Assembly: GCF_009497655.1 (NCBI RefSeq)
Contig: NZ_CP023317.1
Span: forward strand, 1,517,501-1,581,500
Length of the DNA stretch: 64,000 nt
DNA from: Priestia megaterium
Lineage (GTDB): Bacteria > Bacillota > Bacilli > Bacillales > Bacillaceae_H
Direction: 5' to 3'
Shown piece after piece: positions 1 to 8,125 of this stretch (position 1 is the stretch's first letter; each line of letters opens with the position of its first letter). A program made the translations under genes and the position numbers. The notes under the pieces are model-generated. The model had not been told where the DNA came from and made no database searches. It saw nothing but the letters and a program-made list of their open reading frames with translations.

Positions 1-795
1 AGTTTAGATATATTAATGGTGGAAAAACAGCAGGCAAAAGCCCTTTATCACGAATACGTAAACAAACGAAGCTATTATGATGAAAAGACGGATGAAGAGA
101 GTAAAAATCTTTATTATCGAGGTACTCTCTTTGAAAGAGAAGCCATGCAAGCTTTGTTAACGGAAACGCATCAGCATTTGCTGAGTTATTCGCCGCATAA
201 ATATGTATATCCATGGGTGGATCTACAGGAGAATGGAGAGCTGAAGAGTCTGTATTCAGGGAAAGGTATGGATCCGTTAGAAGCGATACAGCAAGATATT
301 GATGCACTTCAGTCGCTTAGTCACTCATCTGTTTCAAGCAATGATATACTGCTAAACTGTGAGCACGTTGTCCCGCAATCTTGGTTTGGAAAACAAGAGC
401 CTATGAGAGGCGATTTGCATCATTTGTTTGCGTGTGAACCTTCTTGTAACAGCCGAAGAGGTAATTCCTCTTATATTGACTTCCCGGATTATACACCGGA
501 AGTTAAGCAATCAGATGTGAAAGAAGGGTGCGGCAAATCAGAAAAAGGTAAGTTTGAACCCGAATATGGAAAAGGAATTGTCGCTCGAGCTACGCTTTAT
601 TTTTTAATTCGCTATCATAATAAAATTGACTCTTCACGAGTAGATCTTCCTCTTTTACTAAAATGGCATGAAGAATTTACCGTTTCACTTTATGAAAAAC
701 ATCGCAATGCAGCAATTTTTGAATTGCAAGGCAATCGAAATCTTTTTATCGATTTTCCTGACAAAGCAGCTACATTAATGAATTCGGCTTTCTAA
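1..795 (+). CDS. Endonuclease I family nuclease (5' end probably outside window)
   Basis: Predicted DNA/RNA-cleaving nuclease of the endonuclease I (EndA/YurI) family. The family core is visible as CEHVVPQSWF followed by DLHHLFACEPSCNSRRGN, which supplies the His/Asn metal-binding residues of the beta-beta-alpha-metal fold. The frame is open from base 1. The first ATG is at base 16 but has no ribosome binding site in the 15 bases before it, so the gene may begin upstream of the window. No signal peptide is seen in the visible part, whereas YurI is secreted; the missing N-terminus could hold one. A strong terminator follows directly. The family call is firm; localisation is unknown. Confidence 0.82.
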   Translation, partial: SLDILMVEKQQAKALYHEYVNKRSYYDEKTDEESKNLYYRGTLFEREAMQALLTETHQHLLSYSPHKYVYPWVDLQENGELKSLYSGKGMDPLEAIQQDIDALQSLSHSSVSSNDILLNCEHVVPQSWFGKQEPMRGDLHHLFACEPSCNSRRGNSSYIDFPDYTPEVKQSDVKEGCGKSEKGKFEPEYGKGIVARATLYFLIRYHNKIDSSRVDLPLLLKWHEEFTVSLYEKHRNAAIFELQGNRNLFIDFPDKAATLMNSAF

Positions 796-801
796 AATAA
801 A

Positions 802-838
802 AAAGGAGCTCCGTTTCTATTCGAAACGGAGCTCCTTT
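802..838. terminator. Bidirectional hairpin terminator
   Basis: Arms of 16 bases (802-817 and 823-838) around a 5-base loop, A-rich on one side and T-rich on the other. It can end both the nuclease gene and the convergent MarR gene. Confidence 0.85.
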
Positions 839-845
839 AGGTATC

Positions 846-1307
846 CTAATAAGAAAATCCATATTTATCGCTCAAAAGGGCATCCATTTTATTTAACAAG
901 CGAAAATATTCTTCTTGTTCTTCTACAGTTAGAGCTGCTAGCATATCTTTTAAAAATACATTTCGCTTCTCTGTAATCATTGAAACAAGCTGTTTGGATT
1001 CATCGGTCAATGAAACCCACACGACTCTCCGGTCTTTTTCGTCTCGCACGCGCTGAATGAGAGATTCTTCTTCCAATTGATTTAATAAGCTAGTTGTAGC
1101 GCCCGAGGTTAAGTGAAGTTTATTTGAAATATCTGCCACCATATACTTTGTACCGCTGGCAATGTAGTTTAAGATATAAAACTTAGTGGGTGTTAAGTGA
1201 TAAGGCTGTGTTTTTAATGTTTCTTCGACTAAATGTCGCATATATTGAAAAAAAGATGTGTTAATTTGGTAAAGGTGCTCAATTTTTGATTCTACATTGT
1301 TATCCAT
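846..1307 (-). CDS. MarR family transcriptional regulator (YhbI-like)
   Basis: 153-residue winged-helix repressor. The family pattern is clear: a recognition region (ADISNKLHLTSGATTSLLNQLEEESLI) followed by the wing motif RVRDEKDRRVVWVSLT. The frame is open further upstream, but the start at 1307 is preferred because AAGGAG lies 12 bases before it, while the ATG at 1319 directly abuts that site. It is transcribed away from an EmrA/EmrB-type efflux pair, so the likely role is to repress the pump and itself from the shared region 1308-1586. The arrangement resembles B. subtilis yhbI-yhbJ-yhcA. The inducer cannot be told from sequence. Confidence 0.85.
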   Translation of the reverse strand: MDNNVESKIEHLYQINTSFFQYMRHLVEETLKTQPYHLTPTKFYILNYIASGTKYMVADISNKLHLTSGATTSLLNQLEEESLIQRVRDEKDRRVVWVSLTDESKQLVSMITEKRNVFLKDMLAALTVEEQEEYFRLLNKMDALLSDKYGFSY

Positions 1308-1424
1308 GCTAGCTTCCATCTCCTTGTACACTACGGACATATATAAACTAACTCTAAAATAAAATGAAACAATTGTAAAGGATGGCAATGATTATCTTTA
1401 ACCATCGTTATTATTTTTAAATTA

Positions 1425-1532
1425 ATATCTTTACGAAAAAATATCTTTATGATAAAGTTATTTAGGTGGTTAACCAAATAGATGATTATAAAGAAACATA
1501 TCTCCTAATAGATGGAGATAATATCTTTATGA
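1425..1532. promoter_or_regulatory. Candidate MarR operator region with repeated 12-mers
   Basis: The 12-mer ATATCTTTAYGA occurs at 1425, 1441 and 1521, at intervals of 16 and 80 bases. The middle copy extends into the perfect inverted repeat CTTTATGATAAAG (1445-1457). Two more symmetric sequences lie between: TGGTTAACCA (1467-1476) and TATCTCC/GGAGATA arms (1499-1505 and 1514-1520). The position between a divergent MarR gene and the efflux genes suggests repressor binding. This is inferred from position and symmetry only. Confidence 0.5.
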
Positions 1533-1586
1533 AAAAGCTATATAAAAAAGTAATTTCATTAGTGAAGTATTAAGGAGGAGTAATGA

Positions 1587-2225
1587 ATGTCTAGAAGTCG
1601 CTTAATGGTAACAAATTTTATTGGAATCATCGTTATTTTAGCTTTATTAATTGGAGGAGGATATTATTACGTTCAAAAATCGAACTATATTACAACGGAT
1701 AACGCTAAAGTATCTGGAGATGTATACAACGTAGTTGCACCTGCAGCAGGTAAGGTAGCAAGCTGGACAGTGGAAGAAGGAAATGATGTATCAAAAGATG
1801 CTGAAATTGCTAAGATTCAAGCTGAAAAAGGCTCTGTAGCTGCTACAGTACCAGCAGATGGAAAAATTATTCAAACAAATGTAAAAGAAAATCAAATGGT
1901 TCAAGCTGGACAGCAAATTGCAACCGAAGTAGATATGAAAGATCTATTTATCGTAGCGAATATCAAAGAGGATCAGCTTAAGGATATTAAAGAGGGCGAC
2001 GATGTAGATGTAACAGTAGATGGAGACAGTGGTACAAAAATTGACGGTAAAGTTGAAGAAGTGGGATATGCAACTAATTCACTTTCAGCTTTAACATCGA
2101 ACTCAAGCTCAGATGGAAACTACACAAAAGTATCTCAAACGGTTCCTGTAAAAATCTCTATTTCCAATTATTCAGAGCATGTGCTACCAGGAATGAACGC
2201 TGAAGTAAAAATTTCAAAAGACTAA
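1587..2225 (+). CDS. HlyD/EmrA-type membrane fusion protein (YhbJ-like)
   Basis: 212-residue periplasmic-adaptor homologue that in a Gram-positive would sit on the outer face of the membrane next to an MFS pump. It has one N-terminal membrane segment (residues about 8-27), then a lipoyl-like half (YITTDNAKVSGDVYNVVAPAAGKV, continuing to about residue 110) and a beta-barrel part ending GMNAEVKIS. It is about half the length of E. coli EmrA, because the long coiled-coil hairpin is missing; this matches the short Bacillus form. The ribosome binding site AAGGAGGAG precedes the ATG. The MFS gene starts 33 bases downstream, so the two are probably one operon. Confidence 0.85.
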   Translation: MSRSRLMVTNFIGIIVILALLIGGGYYYVQKSNYITTDNAKVSGDVYNVVAPAAGKVASWTVEEGNDVSKDAEIAKIQAEKGSVAATVPADGKIIQTNVKENQMVQAGQQIATEVDMKDLFIVANIKEDQLKDIKEGDDVDVTVDGDSGTKIDGKVEEVGYATNSLSALTSNSSSDGNYTKVSQTVPVKISISNYSEHVLPGMNAEVKISKD

Positions 2226-2258
2226 TTCTTACTACAACAGTTCAAGAAGGGAGGAAAT

Positions 2259-3884
2259 ATGATGACAGCCAGTATAGAAAACACAAGTGATGGATCCATC
2301 AAAAAGCATATTCCGCTATTGATTGTTTTAATGCTTGGTTTGTTTCTTGCAATATTAAATCAAACGTTACTAAACGTAGCCATCCCGCATTTAATTACTG
2401 AGTTTGGCGTAACCGCAAATACAGCTCAGTGGTTGTTAACTGGATATATGCTTGTGAACGGGGCGTTAATTCCGCTTTCAGCTTTTTTAATTGAACGATT
2501 TGGTGTGCGTCGCTTGTTCTTATTTGCAATGGTTTGTTTTACAGTAGGGTCATTGATTTGCGGAATTGCACCTACATTTTCGATTATGCTTACCGGCCGT
2601 TTAATTCAAGCTATTGGCGGAGGTGTCTTATCGCCTCTTGTTATGACCATTATTGTGTTTATTTTCCCTCCTCACATGCGAGGAAAAGGGATGGGTATTT
2701 TTGGATTAGCCATGATGTTCGCACCGGCTATTGGTCCAACATTATCTGGATGGGTTATTCAAAACTATGATTGGCACATCCTTTTTAACGGCATGGTGCC
2801 ATTAGGTGCGATTGTATTAATTATTGCTTTCTTTCAATTAAAAGACATTCAGCCTCCAAAGGATGTAAAAGTTCACATGCCTTCGGTTGTGACATCACTT
2901 GCAGGTATGGGATTATTGCTTTACGGATTTAGTGAAGCTGGAAATGACGGCTGGACGGATTCAGTTGTTCTTTCTACAATCATTGGCGGGGCAGTTCTTT
3001 TAATTATATTTGTTCTTCAACAAATTAAATCTGAAAAGCCGCTATTGGATATGCGCGTGTTTAAATATAATATTTTTTCACTATCAAATATTATTAGTAT
3101 TGCGATTACAATCAGTATGTACGCAGGTATGTTCTTGCTTCCAATTTACTTGCAAAATATCCGCGGATATTCTGCTTTTGATTCAGGACTGCTGTTGCTT
3201 CCTGGCGCACTTGTTATGCTGGTTATGTCCCCGATTTCAGGTACATTGTTTGATAAAGTGGGACCTCGTCCGCTAGCAATCGTTGGTATGCTCATTACAT
3301 CTATTTCAACGTTTGAATTTACGAAGCTGACGATGGATACACCATTTAATCATATTTTAGCGATTTATATTATCCGCTCGTTCGGTATGTCACTGTTAAT
3401 GATGCCAATTATGACAGCGGGTTTAAATCAGCTTCCGCAGCGACTAAGCAGTCACGGAACGTCAATGTCTAATACGCTTCGTCAAGTAAGTGGTTCAATT
3501 GGTATTAGTTTAATGACGACCATTTTTACAAACCGTACAACGTATCATGTAAATGAAATCAGCAGTTCCATGAATACGTCTGATCCATTCTTTATGAATA
3601 GCTTTCATTTATTTGTACAAAAAGTAGCTGCTACTTTGCATTTATCACAAGATCAAGCTCAGCAGCAAGCGCTGACGATTTTATCTGGAAAAATGACGCA
3701 GCAAGGTACGATTCAAGGTATTAACGATGCCTTTTACTGGGCAACAGCGATTTCTGTTATCGGTTTAATTTTAAGTTTCTTCCTTCGTGACGTACGTAAA
3801 GATAAAGTAGTCGAAGAAAAGAAATCAAAAGCTCAAGAGGAAGATATTCGTATGCTTCCAGCTCCAAAAAGTATAAATTCATAA
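2259..3884 (+). CDS. MFS multidrug efflux transporter, DHA2/EmrB family (YhcA-like)
   Basis: 541-residue integral membrane protein with about 14 predicted hydrophobic segments. Drug:H+ antiporter signatures include NQTLLNVAIPHL near residue 38, the loop motif ERFGVRRLFL, and GRLIQAIGGGVLSPLV with the antiporter motif-C glycines in the following helix (GLAMMFAPAIGPTLSGW). It probably exports hydrophobic toxicants by proton exchange with the preceding EmrA-like adaptor. A GGGAGG site precedes tandem ATGs at 2259/2262. Substrates cannot be predicted. Confidence 0.9.
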   Translation: MMTASIENTSDGSIKKHIPLLIVLMLGLFLAILNQTLLNVAIPHLITEFGVTANTAQWLLTGYMLVNGALIPLSAFLIERFGVRRLFLFAMVCFTVGSLICGIAPTFSIMLTGRLIQAIGGGVLSPLVMTIIVFIFPPHMRGKGMGIFGLAMMFAPAIGPTLSGWVIQNYDWHILFNGMVPLGAIVLIIAFFQLKDIQPPKDVKVHMPSVVTSLAGMGLLLYGFSEAGNDGWTDSVVLSTIIGGAVLLIIFVLQQIKSEKPLLDMRVFKYNIFSLSNIISIAITISMYAGMFLLPIYLQNIRGYSAFDSGLLLLPGALVMLVMSPISGTLFDKVGPRPLAIVGMLITSISTFEFTKLTMDTPFNHILAIYIIRSFGMSLLMMPIMTAGLNQLPQRLSSHGTSMSNTLRQVSGSIGISLMTTIFTNRTTYHVNEISSSMNTSDPFFMNSFHLFVQKVAATLHLSQDQAQQQALTILSGKMTQQGTIQGINDAFYWATAISVIGLILSFFLRDVRKDKVVEEKKSKAQEEDIRMLPAPKSINS

Positions 3885-3945
3885 AGTGCTATAGAATCAA
3901 AAGTTCATCATAAAACATGTTGGAGAGAAAGGGGCGGTGAGGTGG

Positions 3946-4374
3946 ATGGATCCATTGATATTTGGTGAAGAAATTCAAAGAATTTCAATATCTTTAAACA
4001 AAAAAGTAATGACAAATGTAAAAAGCCTTTTACAGTATTACAGAATTACCCCTTTTCAATATCATATTTTACTGATTGTTGAACGTGCACGTACAATGCC
4101 TGTGACCAAAGTGGCAGACGAAATGAAGGCGAGTCCAAGCGTTATCACAGCATCAATTACACGTTTGTATGAACTGAATCTTGTGGAGCGCTACCATTCA
4201 AAAGAAGATCGGCGTAAAGTTATGGTTGAGCTTACGAACAAGGGAAAACAAGTGATTCAAGCGGCTGAGAAAGACATGCAGCAAAGGGTTGAAAAACTGT
4301 TTGCATGCTATAAAGAAGAAGAGCAGCAGCAATTTCTTACGCTCTGTCGGCAGCTAGATGAACATGTGACTTGA
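3946..4374 (+). CDS. MarR family transcriptional regulator, second copy at the efflux locus
   Basis: 142-residue winged-helix protein with the MarR recognition segment (KVADEMKASPSVITASITRLYELNLV) and wing YHSKEDRRKVMVELT. It follows the EmrB-type gene by 61 bases in the same direction and is probably co-transcribed, giving the pump a downstream regulator besides the divergent one. Start choice is uncertain: ATG at 3946 has AAAGGGG 11 bases upstream, and an in-frame GTG at 3937 is also possible. It is clearly different in sequence from the other MarR protein, so it is not a recent tandem duplicate. Confidence 0.82.
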   Translation: MDPLIFGEEIQRISISLNKKVMTNVKSLLQYYRITPFQYHILLIVERARTMPVTKVADEMKASPSVITASITRLYELNLVERYHSKEDRRKVMVELTNKGKQVIQAAEKDMQQRVEKLFACYKEEEQQQFLTLCRQLDEHVT

Positions 4375-4418
4375 AGAGGAATAAAAAAAGTATATTGAGT
4401 TATGCGGAGTGAGTGTAA

Positions 4419-4616
4419 ATGGATAAAGAGATGGTAAAAAACATTCGAAAAAACTACAATATGAATCAGCGAAACTTCGCTCAAGCAGTGAACTGCAGTT
4501 TTTCTTTAATCGCCCTGGTTGAAGTTGGGAAGAGAAGAGTAACAAAAAACTTAGAAGACAAAATTAAGCAAGCATTTCAATTGAACGATCATGATTTAAA
4601 ATCACTGCAGGGCTAA
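4419..4616 (+). CDS. Small XRE-type helix-turn-helix protein
   Basis: 65-residue Cro/C1-type DNA-binding protein consisting of the HTH domain only: NIRKNYNMNQRNFAQAVNCS, then a recognition helix (FSLIALVEVGKRRVTKNLEDKIKQAF). It starts 45 bases after the MarR gene and is followed by a terminator, so it may be the last gene of the efflux operon. Its target is unknown. Confidence 0.75.
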   Translation: MDKEMVKNIRKNYNMNQRNFAQAVNCSFSLIALVEVGKRRVTKNLEDKIKQAFQLNDHDLKSLQG

Positions 4617-4619
4617 TAA

Positions 4620-4656
4620 AAAAAGTAGGTGTGAAACGAGCGCACCTACTTTTTTT
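4620..4656. terminator. Bidirectional hairpin terminator
   Basis: Arms AGTAGGTG (4624-4631) and CACCTACT (4643-4650) lie inside A and T runs. It ends the XRE gene on the plus strand and overlaps the 3' end of the small gene on the minus strand. Confidence 0.85.
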
Positions 4657-4780
4657 CGTGTTGTTTTTTTGTAAGCGGATCTACGGTATGTTTATAATCA
4701 TAAGCTTTTGAGGTGGTAACTACGCACAGCAGTAAAATAACAAATACAATGATAATAGAGAGCGTAATAATGATGATCAT
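4646..4780 (-). CDS. YtzI-like tiny membrane protein
   Basis: 44-residue protein starting MIIIITLSIIIVFVILLLCV, a single membrane helix, followed by a short cytoplasmic-type tail with SKAYDYKHTVDPL. The AYxYKHTVD segment is what I recall of the YtzI family of Bacillus small membrane proteins. The ribosome binding site AAAGGA lies 9 bases upstream of the ATG. The stop codon lies inside the shared terminator. Function is unknown. Confidence 0.6.
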   Translation of the reverse strand: MIIIITLSIIIVFVILLLCVVTTSKAYDYKHTVDPLTKKQHEKK

Positions 4781-4908
4781 ATAAAACGTCCTTTCTTTTT
4801 CTTATTACGTATGCTTTCGGTCTTATTGGTAAAATTCCTTCTTTCTCCACATAGTGCAGAAACGACAAACGCATACTAATAACAGTCTAGAATAAAGGAG
4901 TGTTCATT

Positions 4909-5070
4909 ATGAATGAAAAAGAGTTGAAGAAACAATTAAAAAAGGTAGCAGATTATCCTGCATCTAAAGCAGATGGAGTGGACGAAGAGTTTTCGCGTGA
5001 ATTAGCAGACCAAGACGATTTAGAAGCACAGGCTAGAGCGAACGCTGCAGATGAAAGACAAAAAAAATAA
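4909..5070 (+). CDS. YfhD-like small acidic protein
   Basis: 53-residue hydrophilic, charged protein. The central part ADGVDEEFSRELADQDDLEA followed by QARANAADERQ resembles the YfhD family (D-x-E-F-S-x-E-L-A-D, E-A-x-A-R-A). The start is supported by AAAGGAG 8 bases before the ATG, and a terminator follows. The gene is monocistronic. The family function is not established; the composition suggests a soluble protein without a catalytic fold. Confidence 0.6.
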   Translation: MNEKELKKQLKKVADYPASKADGVDEEFSRELADQDDLEAQARANAADERQKK

Positions 5071-5075
5071 TAACT

Positions 5076-5103
5076 AGACGCGCTTTCTGAAAAAAGCGCG
5101 TCT
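5076..5103. terminator. Hairpin terminator
   Basis: AGACGCGCTTT (5076-5086) pairs with AAAGCGCGTCT (5093-5103). It separates the small YfhD-like gene from the convergent siderophore importer operon. Confidence 0.8.
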
Positions 5104-5108
5104 GCTTA

Positions 5109-6116
5109 TTATTTTTTCAAAAGCAAATAAACAAAATAAGGAGCACCTATTACGGCCGCGATAATTCCTGCTGGTACGCCGTTAGGATTTGCAATGTTAT
5201 GTCCTATAGTATCAGCAATCAGCAAAAGCCAGCCGCCAAGTAGAATAGCAACGGGAATAAAAAGCTGACTTCTCGGTCCTACTAAGCCTTTAGCAATATG
5301 AGGAGCAAGAAGTCCAATAAAAGCCACGCCGCCCGTCACTGAAACCGCGGCTGCCGCTAATGCCACCGCGGCTAAAAGCAATGTTACACGTTCTTTCTCC
5401 AGAGAAATTCCGACTCCAATAGCTGCAGCTTCATTTAAATTAAAAATGTTTAATGAGTTTGCTTTGTACAATATAAAAGGAATCAAGACAAGAAGCCAAG
5501 GTAGAAGAGCCCATATAAAAGTCCAGTCTGTCCCCCAGATGCTCCCTGCAATCCATTTAGCAATAAAATCAACTTTAACCCGATCAGCTGATGACATAAT
5601 CACCACCATCATTCCAGAAAGAGCCATTGAAAAACCTACGCCTGTTAAAATCAACTTTACAGGCTGCAGTCCTTGGCTTTTACTATATGCACAAAGATAG
5701 ATAAGACCAGCTGTCAACAAGGCGCCGATAAAGCCTACTAGCGGAAGGGCATAAACGAAAGAGCCCGCTTCAATTGGGAAAAATAAAAAGAACACAGCAA
5801 TTGCGGCTCCTGCTCCTGAATTAATTCCTATAATCCCAGGTTCCGCTAAATCATTGCGCGTAACACCTTGTAAGATAGCTCCTGATAAAGCTAGAGCCAT
5901 TCCTGCTAGAAGCGTAATGATAATCCGCGGAAGTCGAATTGAAAAAAGGACGAACTCATCTGTAAAATTCCCTTTGCCAAAAAGAGTAGGAAACACTTTA
6001 TTGTAAGGAAGGGGTGCATCACCGAGCCCCATTCCTATCACAACCGTTCCAAGAATCAAAACAGTGAGCAGCATCATAATTATTCGTTGTTTTCTAATAA
6101 GCGCTGGGTGAATCAT
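5109..6116 (-). CDS. fhuG: Iron-hydroxamate ABC permease, FecCD family (FhuG-like)
   Basis: 335-residue permease subunit with about 9-10 hydrophobic segments. The FecCD signature is RLPRIIITLLAGMALALSGA, then ILQGVTRNDLAEPGIIGIN, and the ATPase-coupling segment GPRSQLFIPVAILLGG lies near the C-terminus. It is the last gene of the four-gene importer operon. Its ATG overlaps the stop of the preceding permease gene by 4 bases, indicating translational coupling. It pairs with that permease to form the transmembrane channel. Confidence 0.88.
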   Translation of the reverse strand: MIHPALIRKQRIIMMLLTVLILGTVVIGMGLGDAPLPYNKVFPTLFGKGNFTDEFVLFSIRLPRIIITLLAGMALALSGAILQGVTRNDLAEPGIIGINSGAGAAIAVFFLFFPIEAGSFVYALPLVGFIGALLTAGLIYLCAYSKSQGLQPVKLILTGVGFSMALSGMMVVIMSSADRVKVDFIAKWIAGSIWGTDWTFIWALLPWLLVLIPFILYKANSLNIFNLNEAAAIGVGISLEKERVTLLLAAVALAAAAVSVTGGVAFIGLLAPHIAKGLVGPRSQLFIPVAILLGGWLLLIADTIGHNIANPNGVPAGIIAAVIGAPYFVYLLLKK

Positions 6117-7123
6117 GAGAATGCTTTTCCTCCTTTACGAACAATGACTAAAAAGAAAGGTAAACCAATCATCGATACAATTGCTGCTATCGGTGTTTCA
6201 TAAGGAGCACTGACCGTTCGAGCCAATGTATCAGCGAGCAGCATAAACGCTGCGCCAGTGATAGCGGACATAGGGATAATATAACGATAGTCAGTTCCTA
6301 CAATTCCTCGTACAATATGAGGAATCATCAAGCCGATAAACACCATGTTTCCCACTAGCGCAACAGAAGCACCCGCAAGAAGAATCATGACGACAAATAA
6401 AATGGTTTTGACTTTTGTCGTTTGCTGGCCCAATCCTACAGCCACTTCTTCATTTAAACTCAGAATAGTAAGCTGCCGAGAAAGCAAAAGGGCAATGAAT
6501 ATACCGCCGAGGATAAAAGGAACAATGATTTGAAGCTGTTCCCAAGAAGTGCCTACCATTCCCCCAGCAGTCCACATCGATATATCTTTTGAAATTTTGA
6601 AATAAATACCAACGCCTTCTCCAATGGCATAAAGAAATGCTGAAACGGCAGCTCCCGCTAGTACAATTCGAAGCGGAGAAAATCCTCCTCTTTTTAGAGC
6701 AGCAATCCCAAACACTAGGATTGCGCCAACCCCGGCTCCTATAAAGCAAGCAATCGTAATACCCAAATAATTTATAGCAGGGATCAAGGCAATTGTTACA
6801 GCTAAAGCCGCATTTGCGCCAGACGTTAACCCTAAAAGTCCTGGATCTGCAAGTGGGTTTCTTGTCATACCTTGCATAATAGCCCCTGATACTGATAAAG
6901 CAGCCCCCACAAAAACAGCGGCGATTTCACGAGGTAAACGAATATCTCTGATGATCGAAATCTGTTCGTTTACACTGCTTGATGAAAGTGCTAGCCATAC
7001 ATCTTTTATCGATATGTCAGCAGCGCCAAAAACCATTGAAGAAACAAACATTATGATGAATACGAGCAGCATACCTATTAATTTGTATAAAAAAGGAACG
7101 AAACGCTGATTGTCTTTTTTCAT
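6113..7123 (-). CDS. fhuB: Iron-hydroxamate ABC permease, FecCD family (FhuB-like)
   Basis: 336-residue permease with FecCD hallmarks: RDIRLPREIAAVFVGAALSV, then SGAIMQGMTRNPLADPGLLGL, and a C-terminal segment GTDYRYIIPMSAITGA. About nine hydrophobic helices. It is similar in length and motif order to the next permease, as expected for a heterodimer. It is separated from the binding-protein gene by 81 bases that contain a strong hairpin, so it is probably expressed less than the binding protein. Confidence 0.88.
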   Translation of the reverse strand: MKKDNQRFVPFLYKLIGMLLVFIIMFVSSMVFGAADISIKDVWLALSSSSVNEQISIIRDIRLPREIAAVFVGAALSVSGAIMQGMTRNPLADPGLLGLTSGANAALAVTIALIPAINYLGITIACFIGAGVGAILVFGIAALKRGGFSPLRIVLAGAAVSAFLYAIGEGVGIYFKISKDISMWTAGGMVGTSWEQLQIIVPFILGGIFIALLLSRQLTILSLNEEVAVGLGQQTTKVKTILFVVMILLAGASVALVGNMVFIGLMIPHIVRGIVGTDYRYIIPMSAITGAAFMLLADTLARTVSAPYETPIAAIVSMIGLPFFLVIVRKGGKAFS

Positions 7124-7169
7124 AACACACCCATCTTTTCATGTAAGAATAAATTTAGTAAAACAAAGT

Positions 7170-7197
7170 AAGAGGAATTCTAAAAAGAATTCCTCTT
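7170..7197 (-). promoter_or_regulatory. Intercistronic hairpin between binding-protein and permease genes
   Basis: AAGAGGAATTC (7170-7180) and GAATTCCTCTT (7187-7197) form an 11-base-pair stem with a 6-base loop just after the lipoprotein stop codon. Such hairpins often protect the upstream mRNA or cause partial termination, giving more binding protein than permease. The role is inferred. Confidence 0.6.
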
Positions 7198-7204
7198 GAA
7201 TGAA

Positions 7205-8125
7205 TTACTTGCCAAGAAATTTTTGAGTAAAGAAATCTAGTTGATAATCTAATGTGATTGGATCATTAAAATAAAATTCTTTTGCATTTGCTTCAAATAC
7301 GTGATTATTCTTTACAGCAGGAATATTTTTGTACGTATCTGTTTTCTCAAATGATGTATCTCCATCTTGGTTTTTGCTAAAGATTAAATAATCTCCGGCA
7401 TATTCAGGAAGAACTTCTGGCGAAATCGCATAGTATCCATCTTTCAAAGCCATTTTCTTTACTTTCTCCGGCATTTTTAATTTCATTTCTTGATAAAGAA
7501 TCTCCGTTCCGCGTCCCCAGTTATCCCCAAACACATAAAGCTGCTTGTCAAAGTTCTCAATAACTGAAACCGTGCTATCTTCGCCAATTTTAGCTTTGAT
7601 ATCAGAACCAGCTTTTGCCGCACGCTTTTTAAAGTCGTCTACCCATGATTGTGCTTCTTTTTCTTTATTTAATAGCTTTCCAATTTCTACATGCTGAGTA
7701 AGGTAATCTACTTTATCGTATGTATACGTGACAGTAGGGGCAATTTTTTTCAATTTATCAATATTTTTTGTAGTAGATAAGCCAATAATTAAGTCAGGCT
7801 TTAATTCAATGATCTTTTCTAAATTTTCGTCTGATACTTCTTCCACGCCTTTTAATTTCTTTTCAAAGCGGGGATTCATTTTAGACCATGAGTCTACTCC
7901 GACAATGTTAACACCTAAAGAAAGTACGTTACCTGCATAGGAACCTAACACAACAACACGTTTCGGATTAGCCGGAACTTTTACAGGGCCGTCTTCAGAT
8001 TGATATGTGATCGTCTTGGATTCGCTGTTTTTGCTAGAATCATTTTTGCTTTCAGTTGAACCGCTGCTGCAGGCACTAATAAGTAATACGAATATAAGCA
8101 TGAATGGAAGCAATAATTTTTTCAT
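7205..8125 (-). CDS. fhuD: Iron-hydroxamate siderophore-binding lipoprotein (FhuD/YxeB-like)
   Basis: 306-residue class III substrate-binding lipoprotein. The signal peptide ends in the lipobox LISAC (Cys about residue 19), followed by a Ser/Lys/Asn-rich linker. The mature part carries GPVKVPANPKRVVVLGSYAG, IIELKPDLIIGLS and YVFGDNWGRG, patterns that match B. subtilis FhuD more than the catecholate receptor FeuA. It probably captures Fe-hydroxamates; schizokinen, a hydroxamate made by P. megaterium, is a candidate but unproven. Its ATG abuts the ATPase stop codon. Confidence 0.85.
   Translation of the reverse strand: MKKLLLPFMLIFVLLISACSSGSTESKNDSSKNSESKTITYQSEDGPVKVPANPKRVVVLGSYAGNVLSLGVNIVGVDSWSKMNPRFEKKLKGVEEVSDENLEKIIELKPDLIIGLSTTKNIDKLKKIAPTVTYTYDKVDYLTQHVEIGKLLNKEKEAQSWVDDFKKRAAKAGSDIKAKIGEDSTVSVIENFDKQLYVFGDNWGRGTEILYQEMKLKMPEKVKKMALKDGYYAISPEVLPEYAGDYLIFSKNQDGDTSFEKTDTYKNIPAVKNNHVFEANAKEFYFNDPITLDYQLDFFTQKFLGK

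Noticed and set aside
1308-1388. N-terminal extension of the first MarR protein
   Set aside because: The added residues are hydrophobic and unlike MarR proteins, and no ribosome site precedes 1388.
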